In this document: piece after piece, positions 14,343-21,625 of the stretch
Layout of the letters: each line of letters opens with the position of its first letter
Position numbering within the stretch: the first letter of the stretch is position 1
Origin: CAIUKV01 sp041659105
GTDB taxonomy: Bacteria > Actinomycetota > Acidimicrobiia > IMCC26256 > PALSA-555
Assembly: GCA_041659105.1 (NCBI GenBank)
Contig: JBAZYX010000051.1
Coordinates: 1-26,975 of the forward strand
Direction: 5' to 3'
Length of the DNA stretch: 26,975 nucleotides
The notes under the pieces: generated by a model
Databases searched by the model: none
Told to the model about the DNA's origin: nothing
Seen by the model: the letters and a program-made list of their open reading frames with translations, nothing else
Program-made: the position numbers and the translations under genes

Positions 14343-16832
14343 TCAGCGGATGCTCTGGCGGATCCGTCGTGCGTACTCCTGGGCGACCTGGCGCGCCTCG
14401 TTCCCGGAGGAGGCCTCGGCGAGCACGTGGGTCACGGCCTCCTCGGGGTCCGGCAGGACGAGCACCCAGCCGTCCTCCCGGTGGATCTTCACGCCGTCGA
14501 CCAGCTCCACCGAGTCGGGCGGGACGCGCTCCACGAGCTCGCGCATCACCGCGCCCTTGCGCTCCCACGGGGTGGGCACCGACTCCCGGGCGATGTGCAC
14601 CGTGGGCAGCTCGCGCACGATCTCGGAGAGCCGGCGCGGGTTGTGGGCGAGCAGGTCGAGCAGCTTGGCCAGCGTGGCGCTCGCGTCGCTCGCCGGGAGG
14701 AAGTCGGGCCAGATGTACACGCCCTCGGCCGAGCCCGCGAAGGTGATGCCACCCTGGGCCGCGACCTCCTGGAGCCCCGCGTCGCCGGTGGGAGTCCACA
14801 CCACCTCGGCGCCGTGCTCTTCGGCGAGCCGGGCCGCGTGCGCGGTGGTGGAGACCGGGAGCGCGATGCGGGCACCGGGGTGCCGTTCGGCGACGAGCCG
14901 CACCAGCAGCAACAGCGCCTGGTTGCGGTCGAGCACGGTGCCCTCGTCGTCGACGATCGTGGCCTGCTCGCCGTGGGGCCCGAGCACGAAGCCGAGGTCG
15001 CTGCCGGAGGCGCGCACGAGCGGCGCGAGCTGCGCACCGCGGTCCATGAGGTCGGCCACGAGGAGGGCCGGGCCGGTGCTCGCGAACGGGTTGACCGCGA
15101 GGACGTCGGCACCGAGCTTGGCCAGCACCGACGGCATGACCACCGACGCGGCGCCGTGCGAGTAGTCGAGCACGACCTTGGGCACGCGCTCGCGGATCGC
15201 CTTCGCGTCGACGCTGCGTTCGAGCGCGGCCGTGTAGAACTCGATCGACCGGGGCGGGAACACGATGTCGCCGATGTCGCCGGCGAACGCCCGCCGGAAG
15301 TCCTCGCGGTTGAGCAGGCGCTCGATCTTGCGCTGCATGCTCGTGTCGATGTCGAGCCCGTCGGCGTCGAAGAAGCGGATCTCGACGCTGTCGGGATCGC
15401 CCGGCGCGAGACGCACCGTCACCCCGGCGTTCGCGTGGCTGTTGCACACCTGGAACCGGGTGACGGGCACGGTGGCCAGCTCGATGTCCTCGACGTTGAC
15501 GCCGGCGAGGTTCATCCCGCCGATCACCGCGCGCTTCAGTGCCCGCGCCGCGCGGCTGGTGTCGCGGCTCACGGTCACGACCGATCCCTTGGGCAGCGCG
15601 GTGCCGAAGGCCGCGGCGACCCGCACCGCCACCTCGGGGGTGACGTCGACGTTCGCGAGGCCGCGGATGCCGCGAGGGCCGAAGAGCGTGCGGGCCGCCC
15701 GGCTCTCCCACACGATCGACGAGTTCACGACGGCGTCGGCCTCGACCGTCTTGAACGGGTAGATGCGCACGCCAGGGTTCACCACGGCGTTCTCGCCGAC
15801 GAAGCACTCGTCCCCCACCACCACGCCCTCTTCGAGGCGCGCGTGGGGGCGCAGGTCGGTGGAGCGGCCGACGATCGCGCCCCGCGAGTGGACGCCGCGA
15901 CCGACGAAGACGTGGTCGTGGCAGACGGTCCGCTCGAGCACGGCGTCGGCCCGGATGACGACGTCGGTGCCGAGCACCGTGTACCCGCGCAGCTCGGCGC
16001 CGGCCTCGACCCGGCAGTTCGGGCCCACCACCACCGGGGCGACGAGCCGGGCGTCGGGGTGCACCTCCGAGCCCTCGCCCAGCCACACGCCATCGCTCAG
16101 CACGAAGCCGGCGATCTCGACGTCGACGCGGCCGTCGAGCACGTCGGCGTGGGCCCGCAGGTACGCCTCGGTGGTGCCGACGTCCTCCCAGTAGCCGTCG
16201 GCGACGTGGCCGTGGATGGTCCCGCCGTCGGCGAGCACCGCGGGGAACACGTCGCCCGAGAAGTCGACGGCCTCGCCGTACGCGATGTGGTCGAAGATCT
16301 CCGGCTCGAGCACGTAGATGCCCGTGTTGATCGTGTCGGAGAACACCTCACCCCACGAGGGCTTCTCGAGGAAGCGCTCGATCGAGCCGTCGGGACGGGC
16401 GATGACGATCCCGAAGTCGAGCGGGTTCTCCACCCGCTTCAGCGCGATCGACGCCAACGCGTCGTTCGCGCGGTGCGCGTCGACGAACGCGCTGAGGTCG
16501 ATGTCGGTGAGGACGTCACCCGAGATCACGAGGAACGTCTCGTCGAGCTCGTCGGACGCGTTGCGCACCGACCCGGCCGTGCCGAGAGGCTGCTCCTCCG
16601 TGGCGTAGCGCATGCGGACGCCGAAGTCGGACCCGTCGCCGAAGTAGTCGCGGATCTGGTTGCCGAGGTAGGCGACGGTCACCACGATGTCGTCGATGCC
16701 GTGCCGGGCCAGGAGGGCCACGAGGTGCTCGAGCATCGGCCGGTTGACGAGCGGCATCATCGGCTTGGGCTGGTTGCTCGTGAGCGGGCGCAACCGCGTG
16801 CCCTCACCCCCCGCGAGGATCACGGCCTTCAT
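14343..16832 (-). CDS. Mannose-1-phosphate guanylyltransferase-like protein fused to a degenerate PMM/PGM domain
   Basis: The 829-residue protein has three parts. Residues 1-~235 are a sugar-nucleotidyltransferase: MKAVILAGGEGTRLRPLTSNQPKPMMPLVNRPMLEH, ISGDVLTDID, EKPSWGEVFSDTINTGIYVLEPEI. Next comes a left-handed beta-helix region (about 250-370, hexapeptide repeats such as VVIRADAVLERTV). Residues ~380-829 are a phosphohexomutase-like domain. In the latter the active-site TASHNP is CNSHAN and the metal loop DGDGDR is ASGSDLG, so mutase activity is doubtful. ATG 16832 follows GGAGGG and overlaps the pgsA-like stop (ATGA). Probable role: making an NDP-sugar for cell envelope glycans; GDP-mannose is the best guess. 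Confidence 0.88.
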   Translation of the reverse strand: MKAVILAGGEGTRLRPLTSNQPKPMMPLVNRPMLEHLVALLARHGIDDIVVTVAYLGNQIRDYFGDGSDFGVRMRYATEEQPLGTAGSVRNASDELDETFLVISGDVLTDIDLSAFVDAHRANDALASIALKRVENPLDFGIVIARPDGSIERFLEKPSWGEVFSDTINTGIYVLEPEIFDHIAYGEAVDFSGDVFPAVLADGGTIHGHVADGYWEDVGTTEAYLRAHADVLDGRVDVEIAGFVLSDGVWLGEGSEVHPDARLVAPVVVGPNCRVEAGAELRGYTVLGTDVVIRADAVLERTVCHDHVFVGRGVHSRGAIVGRSTDLRPHARLEEGVVVGDECFVGENAVVNPGVRIYPFKTVEADAVVNSSIVWESRAARTLFGPRGIRGLANVDVTPEVAVRVAAAFGTALPKGSVVTVSRDTSRAARALKRAVIGGMNLAGVNVEDIELATVPVTRFQVCNSHANAGVTVRLAPGDPDSVEIRFFDADGLDIDTSMQRKIERLLNREDFRRAFAGDIGDIVFPPRSIEFYTAALERSVDAKAIRERVPKVVLDYSHGAASVVMPSVLAKLGADVLAVNPFASTGPALLVADLMDRGAQLAPLVRASGSDLGFVLGPHGEQATIVDDEGTVLDRNQALLLLVRLVAERHPGARIALPVSTTAHAARLAEEHGAEVVWTPTGDAGLQEVAAQGGITFAGSAEGVYIWPDFLPASDASATLAKLLDLLAHNPRRLSEIVRELPTVHIARESVPTPWERKGAVMRELVERVPPDSVELVDGVKIHREDGWVLVLPDPEEAVTHVLAEASSGNEARQVAQEYARRIRQSIR

Positions 16833-17452
16833 CGCACGCCCTCCGGTCCGACGCCGTCGGGGGCGTCGATCCGGGCGGCCCGCCCCTCGCGCAGGGCACG
16901 GCGGGCCTCGGGCACGTACTTCGCCGCCGCGTAGTAGCTGAGCCCGAGCGCCGGGATCGCGAAGCCCCAGGCGACGACCAGGCAGAGCCAGTGGAACCAG
17001 CCGTCGCTGATCGACGCGCCGAGGAAGGCAGGCAGCGAGAACATCGTCGCGAGGGTGCCCGCCTTGCCCGCCCAGAGGACGTCGATCCGGCGGGCCCCGG
17101 CTGCGGCCAGCGACATGGAGACCACGGCGATCACGACCTCCCGGGCCACGATGAGGACGCCGTACCAGACCGGCACGCTGCCGTCGATGAGCAGGGCGAT
17201 CACGCCGGCGAGCAGGAGCACGCGGTCGGCCGCGGGATCGAGGATCTTGCCGAGCTCGCTCCCCTGGTCCCACCGGCGGGCGATCCAGCCGTCGATCCAG
17301 TCGCTCGCCCCGAGGGCTCCGAGGAGGATCGCGGCGGCCCAGGGCTCGTCGGCCTCGAACAGCAGCCACCACACGAGCGGCGCGCAGGCGAGGCGGCCCA
17401 CCGAGATGAGGTTGGGGATGGTCCAGACCCGGGAGAACACGCCCTCACTCAC
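16829..17452 (-). CDS. CDP-alcohol phosphatidyltransferase (PgsA/Cls-like)
   Basis: The 207-residue membrane protein has the complete family motif: D51, D54, G55, A58, R59, G68, D72 and D76. Several TM helices follow the motif (for example 78-96, 100-122). It joins a CDP-diacylglycerol lipid to an alcohol such as glycerol-3-phosphate, phosphatidylglycerol or inositol phosphate; the acceptor cannot be read from sequence, but the context matches M. tuberculosis pgsA2 (Rv1822). GTG 17452 is chosen because AGGAG lies 7 bases upstream; GTG 17461 is in frame but overlaps that ribosome site. Translation is coupled to the downstream nucleotidyltransferase (ATGA). Confidence 0.88.
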   Translation of the reverse strand: MSEGVFSRVWTIPNLISVGRLACAPLVWWLLFEADEPWAAAILLGALGASDWIDGWIARRWDQGSELGKILDPAADRVLLLAGVIALLIDGSVPVWYGVLIVAREVVIAVVSMSLAAAGARRIDVLWAGKAGTLATMFSLPAFLGASISDGWFHWLCLVVAWGFAIPALGLSYYAAAKYVPEARRALREGRAARIDAPDGVGPEGVR

Positions 17453-17479
17453 CGCTTCCACTCCTGGCCCTGGCGGGGC

Positions 17480-17503
17480 CGGGCCGCTCGGGCCCCGCTC
17501 GCT
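17480..17503. repeat. 24-bp dispersed repeat, third exact copy
   Basis: This 24-bp segment, containing GGGCCGCTCGGGCCCC, is identical to the ones inside the garA/ftsR tandem units at 12384-12407 and 12446-12469. It lies in the leader region of the pgsA-like gene (17453-17594), where no other feature is recognised. Confidence 0.85.
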
Positions 17504-17594
17504 CGCCGACCAGATGGGCCGGTGCCCCCGTGCTCGCTCACGGCGCCAGCGTACGGCGCGTACAGCGCGAGCCGGGACGATCGCGGCTCGGGCG

Positions 17595-18338
17595 TTACTG
17601 CAGGCCGAGGTACGCGCCGCCGTCGACGAGGATCGCCGAGCCGGTCACGAAGCGCGCCGCGTCGGAGCAGAGGAACGCGGCCACCTCGCCGAAGTCCTCC
17701 GGCCGCCCCAGCTCACCCGTCGGCACCCCGCCCGCCGCGGCTGCGACGTCGCCGCCGTAGAGCTGGCGGAGGCGGTCGGTGGCGTGCAGGCCCGGCTGGA
17801 GCGAGTTCACCGTGATGCCGTCGCTCGCGACGTCGATCGCCAGCGTCTTGAGGAACCCGGTGAGCCCGGCGCGCGCGGTCGCGGAGAGGATGAGGTGCGG
17901 CGACGCCTGGCGCGCCGCGATCGACGTGATGGCGACGATCCGGCCCCACCCGCGGTCGCGCATCTCGGGCACCGCATCCTGGCACATCGCGATGGTCGAC
18001 AGCGCGTTCAGCGCGAACGCGTCCGCGTAGGACTGCGGATCAGGGAAGTCGCTGAAGCCTCCGCCGGGCGGCCCGCCCGCATTGCCCACGACGATGTCGA
18101 CACCGCCGAGCTCGGCGCGGGCCTCGCGCACGAAGCCCACCGCACCCTCGGGCGTGGACACGTCGGCCACGATCCCGACGAGCCCGTGCTCCTCGGCGGC
18201 CGCGGTCACCCGATCGGGGGTGCGACCGCAGATCGCGACGCGCACGCCCTCGGCGGCCAGCGATCGGGCCACCGCCAGGCCGAGGCCCGCCGATCCGGCC
18301 GCCACCGCGGCCCGCCGGCCTGCGATCCCGAGATCCAT
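17595..18338 (-). CDS. Short-chain dehydrogenase/reductase-fold protein lacking the catalytic Tyr-Lys
   Basis: The 247-residue protein is a Rossmann-fold SDR: AAGSAGLGLA (13-22) in place of TGxxxGIG, CGR at 37-39, ADV near 58-60, NAGGPPGGGF (86-95), and C-terminal GRPEDFGEVAAFLCSDAARFVTGSAILVDGG. S139 (ITS) is present, but the positions of the catalytic Tyr and Lys are S152 and R156 (LSATAR). This divergent subgroup is known among bacterial SDRs; activity may be altered or the role may be binding. ATG 18338 follows GGGGGAGA. It lies 18 bp downstream of the XdhC gene, so it is likely part of the cox-type operon. Confidence 0.87.
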   Translation of the reverse strand: MDLGIAGRRAAVAAGSAGLGLAVARSLAAEGVRVAICGRTPDRVTAAAEEHGLVGIVADVSTPEGAVGFVREARAELGGVDIVVGNAGGPPGGGFSDFPDPQSYADAFALNALSTIAMCQDAVPEMRDRGWGRIVAITSIAARQASPHLILSATARAGLTGFLKTLAIDVASDGITVNSLQPGLHATDRLRQLYGGDVAAAAGGVPTGELGRPEDFGEVAAFLCSDAARFVTGSAILVDGGAYLGLQ

Positions 18339-18356
18339 GCGCGTCTCCCCCCGCCG

Positions 18357-19175
18357 TCAGGCCGGGCCGGGCGCCGGCGCGCTCCGGTGGATCGGGCCCC
18401 GCCCGTCGCGGAGGTTGGGCACCGCGACACCGGCGCGGTGGGCGATGATCTCAGCGCAGATGGCGATCGCAGTCTCCTCCGGGGTCCGGGCCCCGATGTC
18501 GAGCCCGATGGGCGCCATCACCCGGGCGAGGGCCTCGTCGCCGAGGCCCGCCTCGCGCAGCCGCGCCACGCGCGTGGCGTGGGTGCGCCGCGACCCCATC
18601 GCGCCGATGTAGCCCGCCTTCGTCCCGGTGGCCGCGACGATCGCGGGCACGTCGAACTTGGCGTCGTGGGTGAGCACGCACACCACGTCGCGCGGGCCGA
18701 GCTTGTCGGCGACCGTGGCGAGGTAGCGGTCGGGCCAGTCGTTCGCGACCTCGTCGGCCATCGGGAACCGCGCGGGCGTGGCGAACACCGGACGCGCGTC
18801 GCACACCGTGACCCGGAAGCCGAGGAGCTTGCCCGCGCGGGCGAGCGCGGCGGTGAAGTCGACCGCGCCGAAGATCACCATCATCGGCGCCGGCGCGAAG
18901 GACTCGATGAACACGGCGACCTCGCGCTCGCGCGCCTCGCCGTGGCGGCCGTAGTGCCGCGTCGAGGTGAGACCCGACTCGAGCTCCGCGAGCGCGTCGC
19001 GCGCGACCACGCGGTCGAGCTCGGCTTCGCCGAGCGTGCCGAGCACCGGCTCCCCCGGCCGGACCACGAGCTTGGCCCCGACCGCGGGCCCCTCGGTGAC
19101 CGTCGCGAGCGCGACCGGCTCGTCGGCGCGCAACGTGGCGCGCATCACCTCGTACAGCGACGCTTCGTCGGGCAC
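18357..19175 (-). CDS. XdhC/CoxF-family molybdoenzyme maturation protein, two-domain
   Basis: The 272-residue protein has an N-terminal region and a C-terminal XdhC Rossmann domain: MMVIFGAVDFTAALARAGKLLGFRVTVCDARPVFATPARFP, VCVLTHDAKFDVPAI, GYIGAMGSRRTHATRVARLREAG and IGLDIGARTPEETAIAICAEIIAHR. XdhC proteins deliver or sulfurate the molybdenum cofactor for xanthine dehydrogenase/CO dehydrogenase-type enzymes. The N-terminal XdhC/CoxI domain is diverged and lacks the GGC motif, which is found instead in the small neighbour (GSVSGGCVEGAV). GTG 19175 follows AGGGGA. It is the fourth gene of the MoxR/VWA/XdhC group. Confidence 0.88.
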   Translation of the reverse strand: MPDEASLYEVMRATLRADEPVALATVTEGPAVGAKLVVRPGEPVLGTLGEAELDRVVARDALAELESGLTSTRHYGRHGEAREREVAVFIESFAPAPMMVIFGAVDFTAALARAGKLLGFRVTVCDARPVFATPARFPMADEVANDWPDRYLATVADKLGPRDVVCVLTHDAKFDVPAIVAATGTKAGYIGAMGSRRTHATRVARLREAGLGDEALARVMAPIGLDIGARTPEETAIAICAEIIAHRAGVAVPNLRDGRGPIHRSAPAPGPA

Positions 19176-19186
19176 GGTCGCGTCCC

Positions 19187-19504
19187 CTACCAGTCGAGGG
19201 GCTCGACGTAGAGGTGGATGGTGCCACCACAGGTGAGCCCCACCGCGAACGCCTCGTCGTCGGAGTAGCCGAAGGTGATGACCCCGCGTTCGCGCGTGCC
19301 GTCGAGCACGGCCAGCGCCTCGGCCACCACGGCCCCCTCGACGCACCCGCCCGAGACCGAGCCCGCGACCTCGCCGGCGTCGTTGACCACCATCGTCGCG
19401 CCGGGGTCGCGCGGCCCCGAGCCGTCGAGGCCCACGACGCGGGCGATGGCCACGCGGTGACCGGCGGCCTGCCAGCGGTCGATGTCGTCCAGCACTTCCC
19501 TCAT
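19187..19504 (-). CDS. Single-domain XdhC/CoxI N-terminal protein
   Basis: The 105-residue protein holds only the XdhC_CoxI domain: VARVVGLDGSGPRDPGATMVVNDAGEVAGSVSGGCVEGAVVAEA (about 22-65) and VGLTCGGTIHLYVEPL at the end. The two Cys-containing motifs, SGGC and TCGG, are conserved in this domain. It probably works with the following two-domain XdhC protein, which lacks the Cys motif, to load or sulfurate a molybdenum cofactor. ATG 19504 overlaps the VWA-protein stop (ATGA), with GGAGG about 10 bases upstream; 11 bp separate it from the next gene. Confidence 0.9.
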   Translation of the reverse strand: MREVLDDIDRWQAAGHRVAIARVVGLDGSGPRDPGATMVVNDAGEVAGSVSGGCVEGAVVAEALAVLDGTRERGVITFGYSDDEAFAVGLTCGGTIHLYVEPLDW

Positions 19505-20640
19505 CTCGCGATGACCTCCACCAGGTCCTCGAGGGCCGCCAGCGAGTGGCCCTCCACGAACTCGTCGACGAACGGCAGCGCCGCCGCCATCCCCCGGGCG
19601 AGTGGCGCGTACTCGGGCGTGGCCTTCAGCGGGTTCACCCACACCACGCGGTACGCCACGCGGCGGAGGCGCGCCATCTGCTCCGCCAGCACCTCGGGCT
19701 CGCCGCGGTCCCAGCCGTCGGACAGGATCACGACCACCGCGCCGCGGGCCATGCCCCGAACGCCCCAGCGGTCGTTGAACTCGCGCAGGCCCTCCCCGAT
19801 CCGCGTGCCGCCCGACCAGTCGGCCACTCGGCCCGCCGCGGCCGCGATCGCGACGTCGGGGTCGCGGGACGACAGCTCGCGCGTGATGCGGGTGAGGCGG
19901 GTGCCGAGCGCGAACGCCTCGACCTGGTTGCGACCGACCACGGCGGCGTGGAGGAAGCGTACGAGCGCCCGGGCGTACGGCTCCATCGAGCCGCTCACGT
20001 CGCAGAGGAGCACCACCCGGCGCGGCCGGGTGGACGGACCGACGAACGATCGCCGCACCGGCTCGCCGCCCGAGCGCAGTGCGCGCCGCACCGTGCGCCG
20101 GACGTCGGGGCGGCCCCGGCGGGCCGGGCGGTGGCGGCGGGAGCGGCGCAGCGCGCCCGCGAGCCGCAGGTCGGCCATGAGCCGCTTGGCCTCGGCGAAC
20201 TCCTCGGGTGAGTACGCGGCGAAGTCGCGCGTGCGCAGAACCTCGACCGGGCTCCAGCGCACCGAGATCGTGGGCACGCCGTCGTCGTCGGCACCGGCGT
20301 CGCCGTCGTCGGCCGCGTCGTCACCGGAGTCGTCGTCGAGCGCGAGGCGCACGGTGAGCGCCTCCGGCACCGCGAGGAGCAGCGGCTCCGAGCCGTCGAA
20401 GCAGCGGGCGAAGACCCGGTCGTACACGGGGGTGTCCTCGGGGCGGCGCACGAGCGTGGCCCGGCCCGCCCAGTAGACGTCGGCCCGGCGGGTGGAGTCG
20501 AGAGCTCCGAGCGCCTCCGCGAACGCGACGGTGGAGCCCACGGGAACGGCGATCCCCTCGGACCGCAGCGCGCGCACGAACCCGACGACGGCCTGCTCGG
20601 GTGCCGACCCGACCCCGACGGGCGCGGGCGCGTCAGCCAC
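19501..20640 (-). CDS. VWA-domain protein, CoxE-like
   Basis: The 379-residue protein has the CoxE/DUF58-type layout: an N-terminal helical region, a strongly acidic stretch (101-120), an Arg-rich segment (165-200) and a C-terminal von Willebrand A domain. MIDAS residues D214-V-S216-G-S218 and a later T in SGGTRIGEGL are present, with VVVILSDGWDRGEPEVLAEQMARL near the second metal-contact loop. CoxE works with the MoxR-type ATPase CoxD in building the active site of CO dehydrogenase-family enzymes. GTG 20640 overlaps the MoxR gene by 8 bp. No CO dehydrogenase subunits lie in the window, so the client enzyme is unknown. Confidence 0.92.
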   Translation of the reverse strand: MADAPAPVGVGSAPEQAVVGFVRALRSEGIAVPVGSTVAFAEALGALDSTRRADVYWAGRATLVRRPEDTPVYDRVFARCFDGSEPLLLAVPEALTVRLALDDDSGDDAADDGDAGADDDGVPTISVRWSPVEVLRTRDFAAYSPEEFAEAKRLMADLRLAGALRRSRRHRPARRGRPDVRRTVRRALRSGGEPVRRSFVGPSTRPRRVVLLCDVSGSMEPYARALVRFLHAAVVGRNQVEAFALGTRLTRITRELSSRDPDVAIAAAAGRVADWSGGTRIGEGLREFNDRWGVRGMARGAVVVILSDGWDRGEPEVLAEQMARLRRVAYRVVWVNPLKATPEYAPLARGMAAALPFVDEFVEGHSLAALEDLVEVIAR

Positions 20641-21550
20641 GGGCCCGGGCCGCCTCGACGATCCGGCCCAGCCCCGCGCCCCGCACGCGCTCCTGGTCCT
20701 CGCGGTACTTCAGGACGGTGCCGAGCGTGGCGTCGACCGTGGCCTCGTCGACCGCGGACCGGTCGAGGGCCACGAGCGCCTGGGTCCAGTCGATCGTCTC
20801 GGCCACGCCGGGCGGCTTGTAGAGCTCGAGCCCGCGCAGCGCCTCGACCGCCCCCGCGACCTGTCGGGCGAGCGCGTCGGGCACGTGGGGCACCTTCACC
20901 CGCAGGATCGCCAGCTCGCGGTCGAAGTCGGGGTGCTCGATCCAGTGGTAGAGGCAGCGGCGCTTCAGCGCGTCGTGGACGTCGCGGGTGCGGTTGGAGG
21001 TGAGGACCACGACCGGCGGCGTCGCCGCGTGGAACGTGCCCAGCTCGGGGACGGTCACCGAGTAGTCGGAGAGGATCTCGAGCAGGAACGCCTCGAACTC
21101 GTCGTCGGCGCGGTCGACCTCGTCCACGAGCAGCACGGGCGGCACGGGCCCGACGCCCGCGATCGCCTGGAAGAGCGGGCGGCGGACCAGGAACCGCTCC
21201 GAGTAGAGCTCGTCCTCGTCGATCGGGCCGCCCCGGGCCTCCACGGCCCGGAGGTGGAGGAGCTGGCGGGAGTAGTCCCACTCGTACACGGCCTGGCCGA
21301 CGTCGATGCCCTCGTAGCACTGGAGCCGGAGGAGCTCGCCGCCGGTCCAGCGGGCGAGCACCTTCGCCACCTCGGTCTTGCCCACGCCCGCCTCGCCCTC
21401 GAGCAGGAGCGGGCGGCCCAGGCGCAGGGCCAGGAAGATCGCGGTGGCGAGACCCTCGTCGGCGACGTAGTCGTGGGCGGCCAGCGCGGCCGACACCACG
21501 GCCACGGATTCCGGCCCGCGCGGCGCGGGCGTCTCCGGGGTGGTGGCCAC
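20633..21550 (-). CDS. MoxR-family AAA+ ATPase, CoxD-like
   Basis: The 305-residue protein shows Walker A GEAGVGKT (52-59), Walker B VLLVDEVDRAD (139-149), sensor-1 VVLTSN and a DVHDALKRRCLYHWIEHPD block typical of MoxR/CoxD ATPases. The small lid domain follows. It would act as a chaperone-like remodeller together with the downstream VWA protein. GTG 21550 has no ribosome site. A -10-like TACCAT ends eight bases upstream, so a leaderless transcript starting at the GTG is possible. It appears to be the first gene of the maturation operon; gamma-glutamyltransferase upstream is separated by 75 bp. Confidence 0.92.
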   Translation of the reverse strand: MATTPETPAPRGPESVAVVSAALAAHDYVADEGLATAIFLALRLGRPLLLEGEAGVGKTEVAKVLARWTGGELLRLQCYEGIDVGQAVYEWDYSRQLLHLRAVEARGGPIDEDELYSERFLVRRPLFQAIAGVGPVPPVLLVDEVDRADDEFEAFLLEILSDYSVTVPELGTFHAATPPVVVLTSNRTRDVHDALKRRCLYHWIEHPDFDRELAILRVKVPHVPDALARQVAGAVEALRGLELYKPPGVAETIDWTQALVALDRSAVDEATVDATLGTVLKYREDQERVRGAGLGRIVEAARARG

Positions 21551-21625
21551 GGGAGCGATGGTACCCGCGGCCTCCCGGGGCCCCGTGCGGCGCGGGGCGA
21601 CTCGACGCCCGCGAGCTCACCGGGC

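Noticed and set aside
14334..16934. Long plus-strand frame opposite the nucleotidyltransferase fusion
   Set aside because: It has no recognisable domain, is biased in composition, and completely overlaps a well-supported gene.
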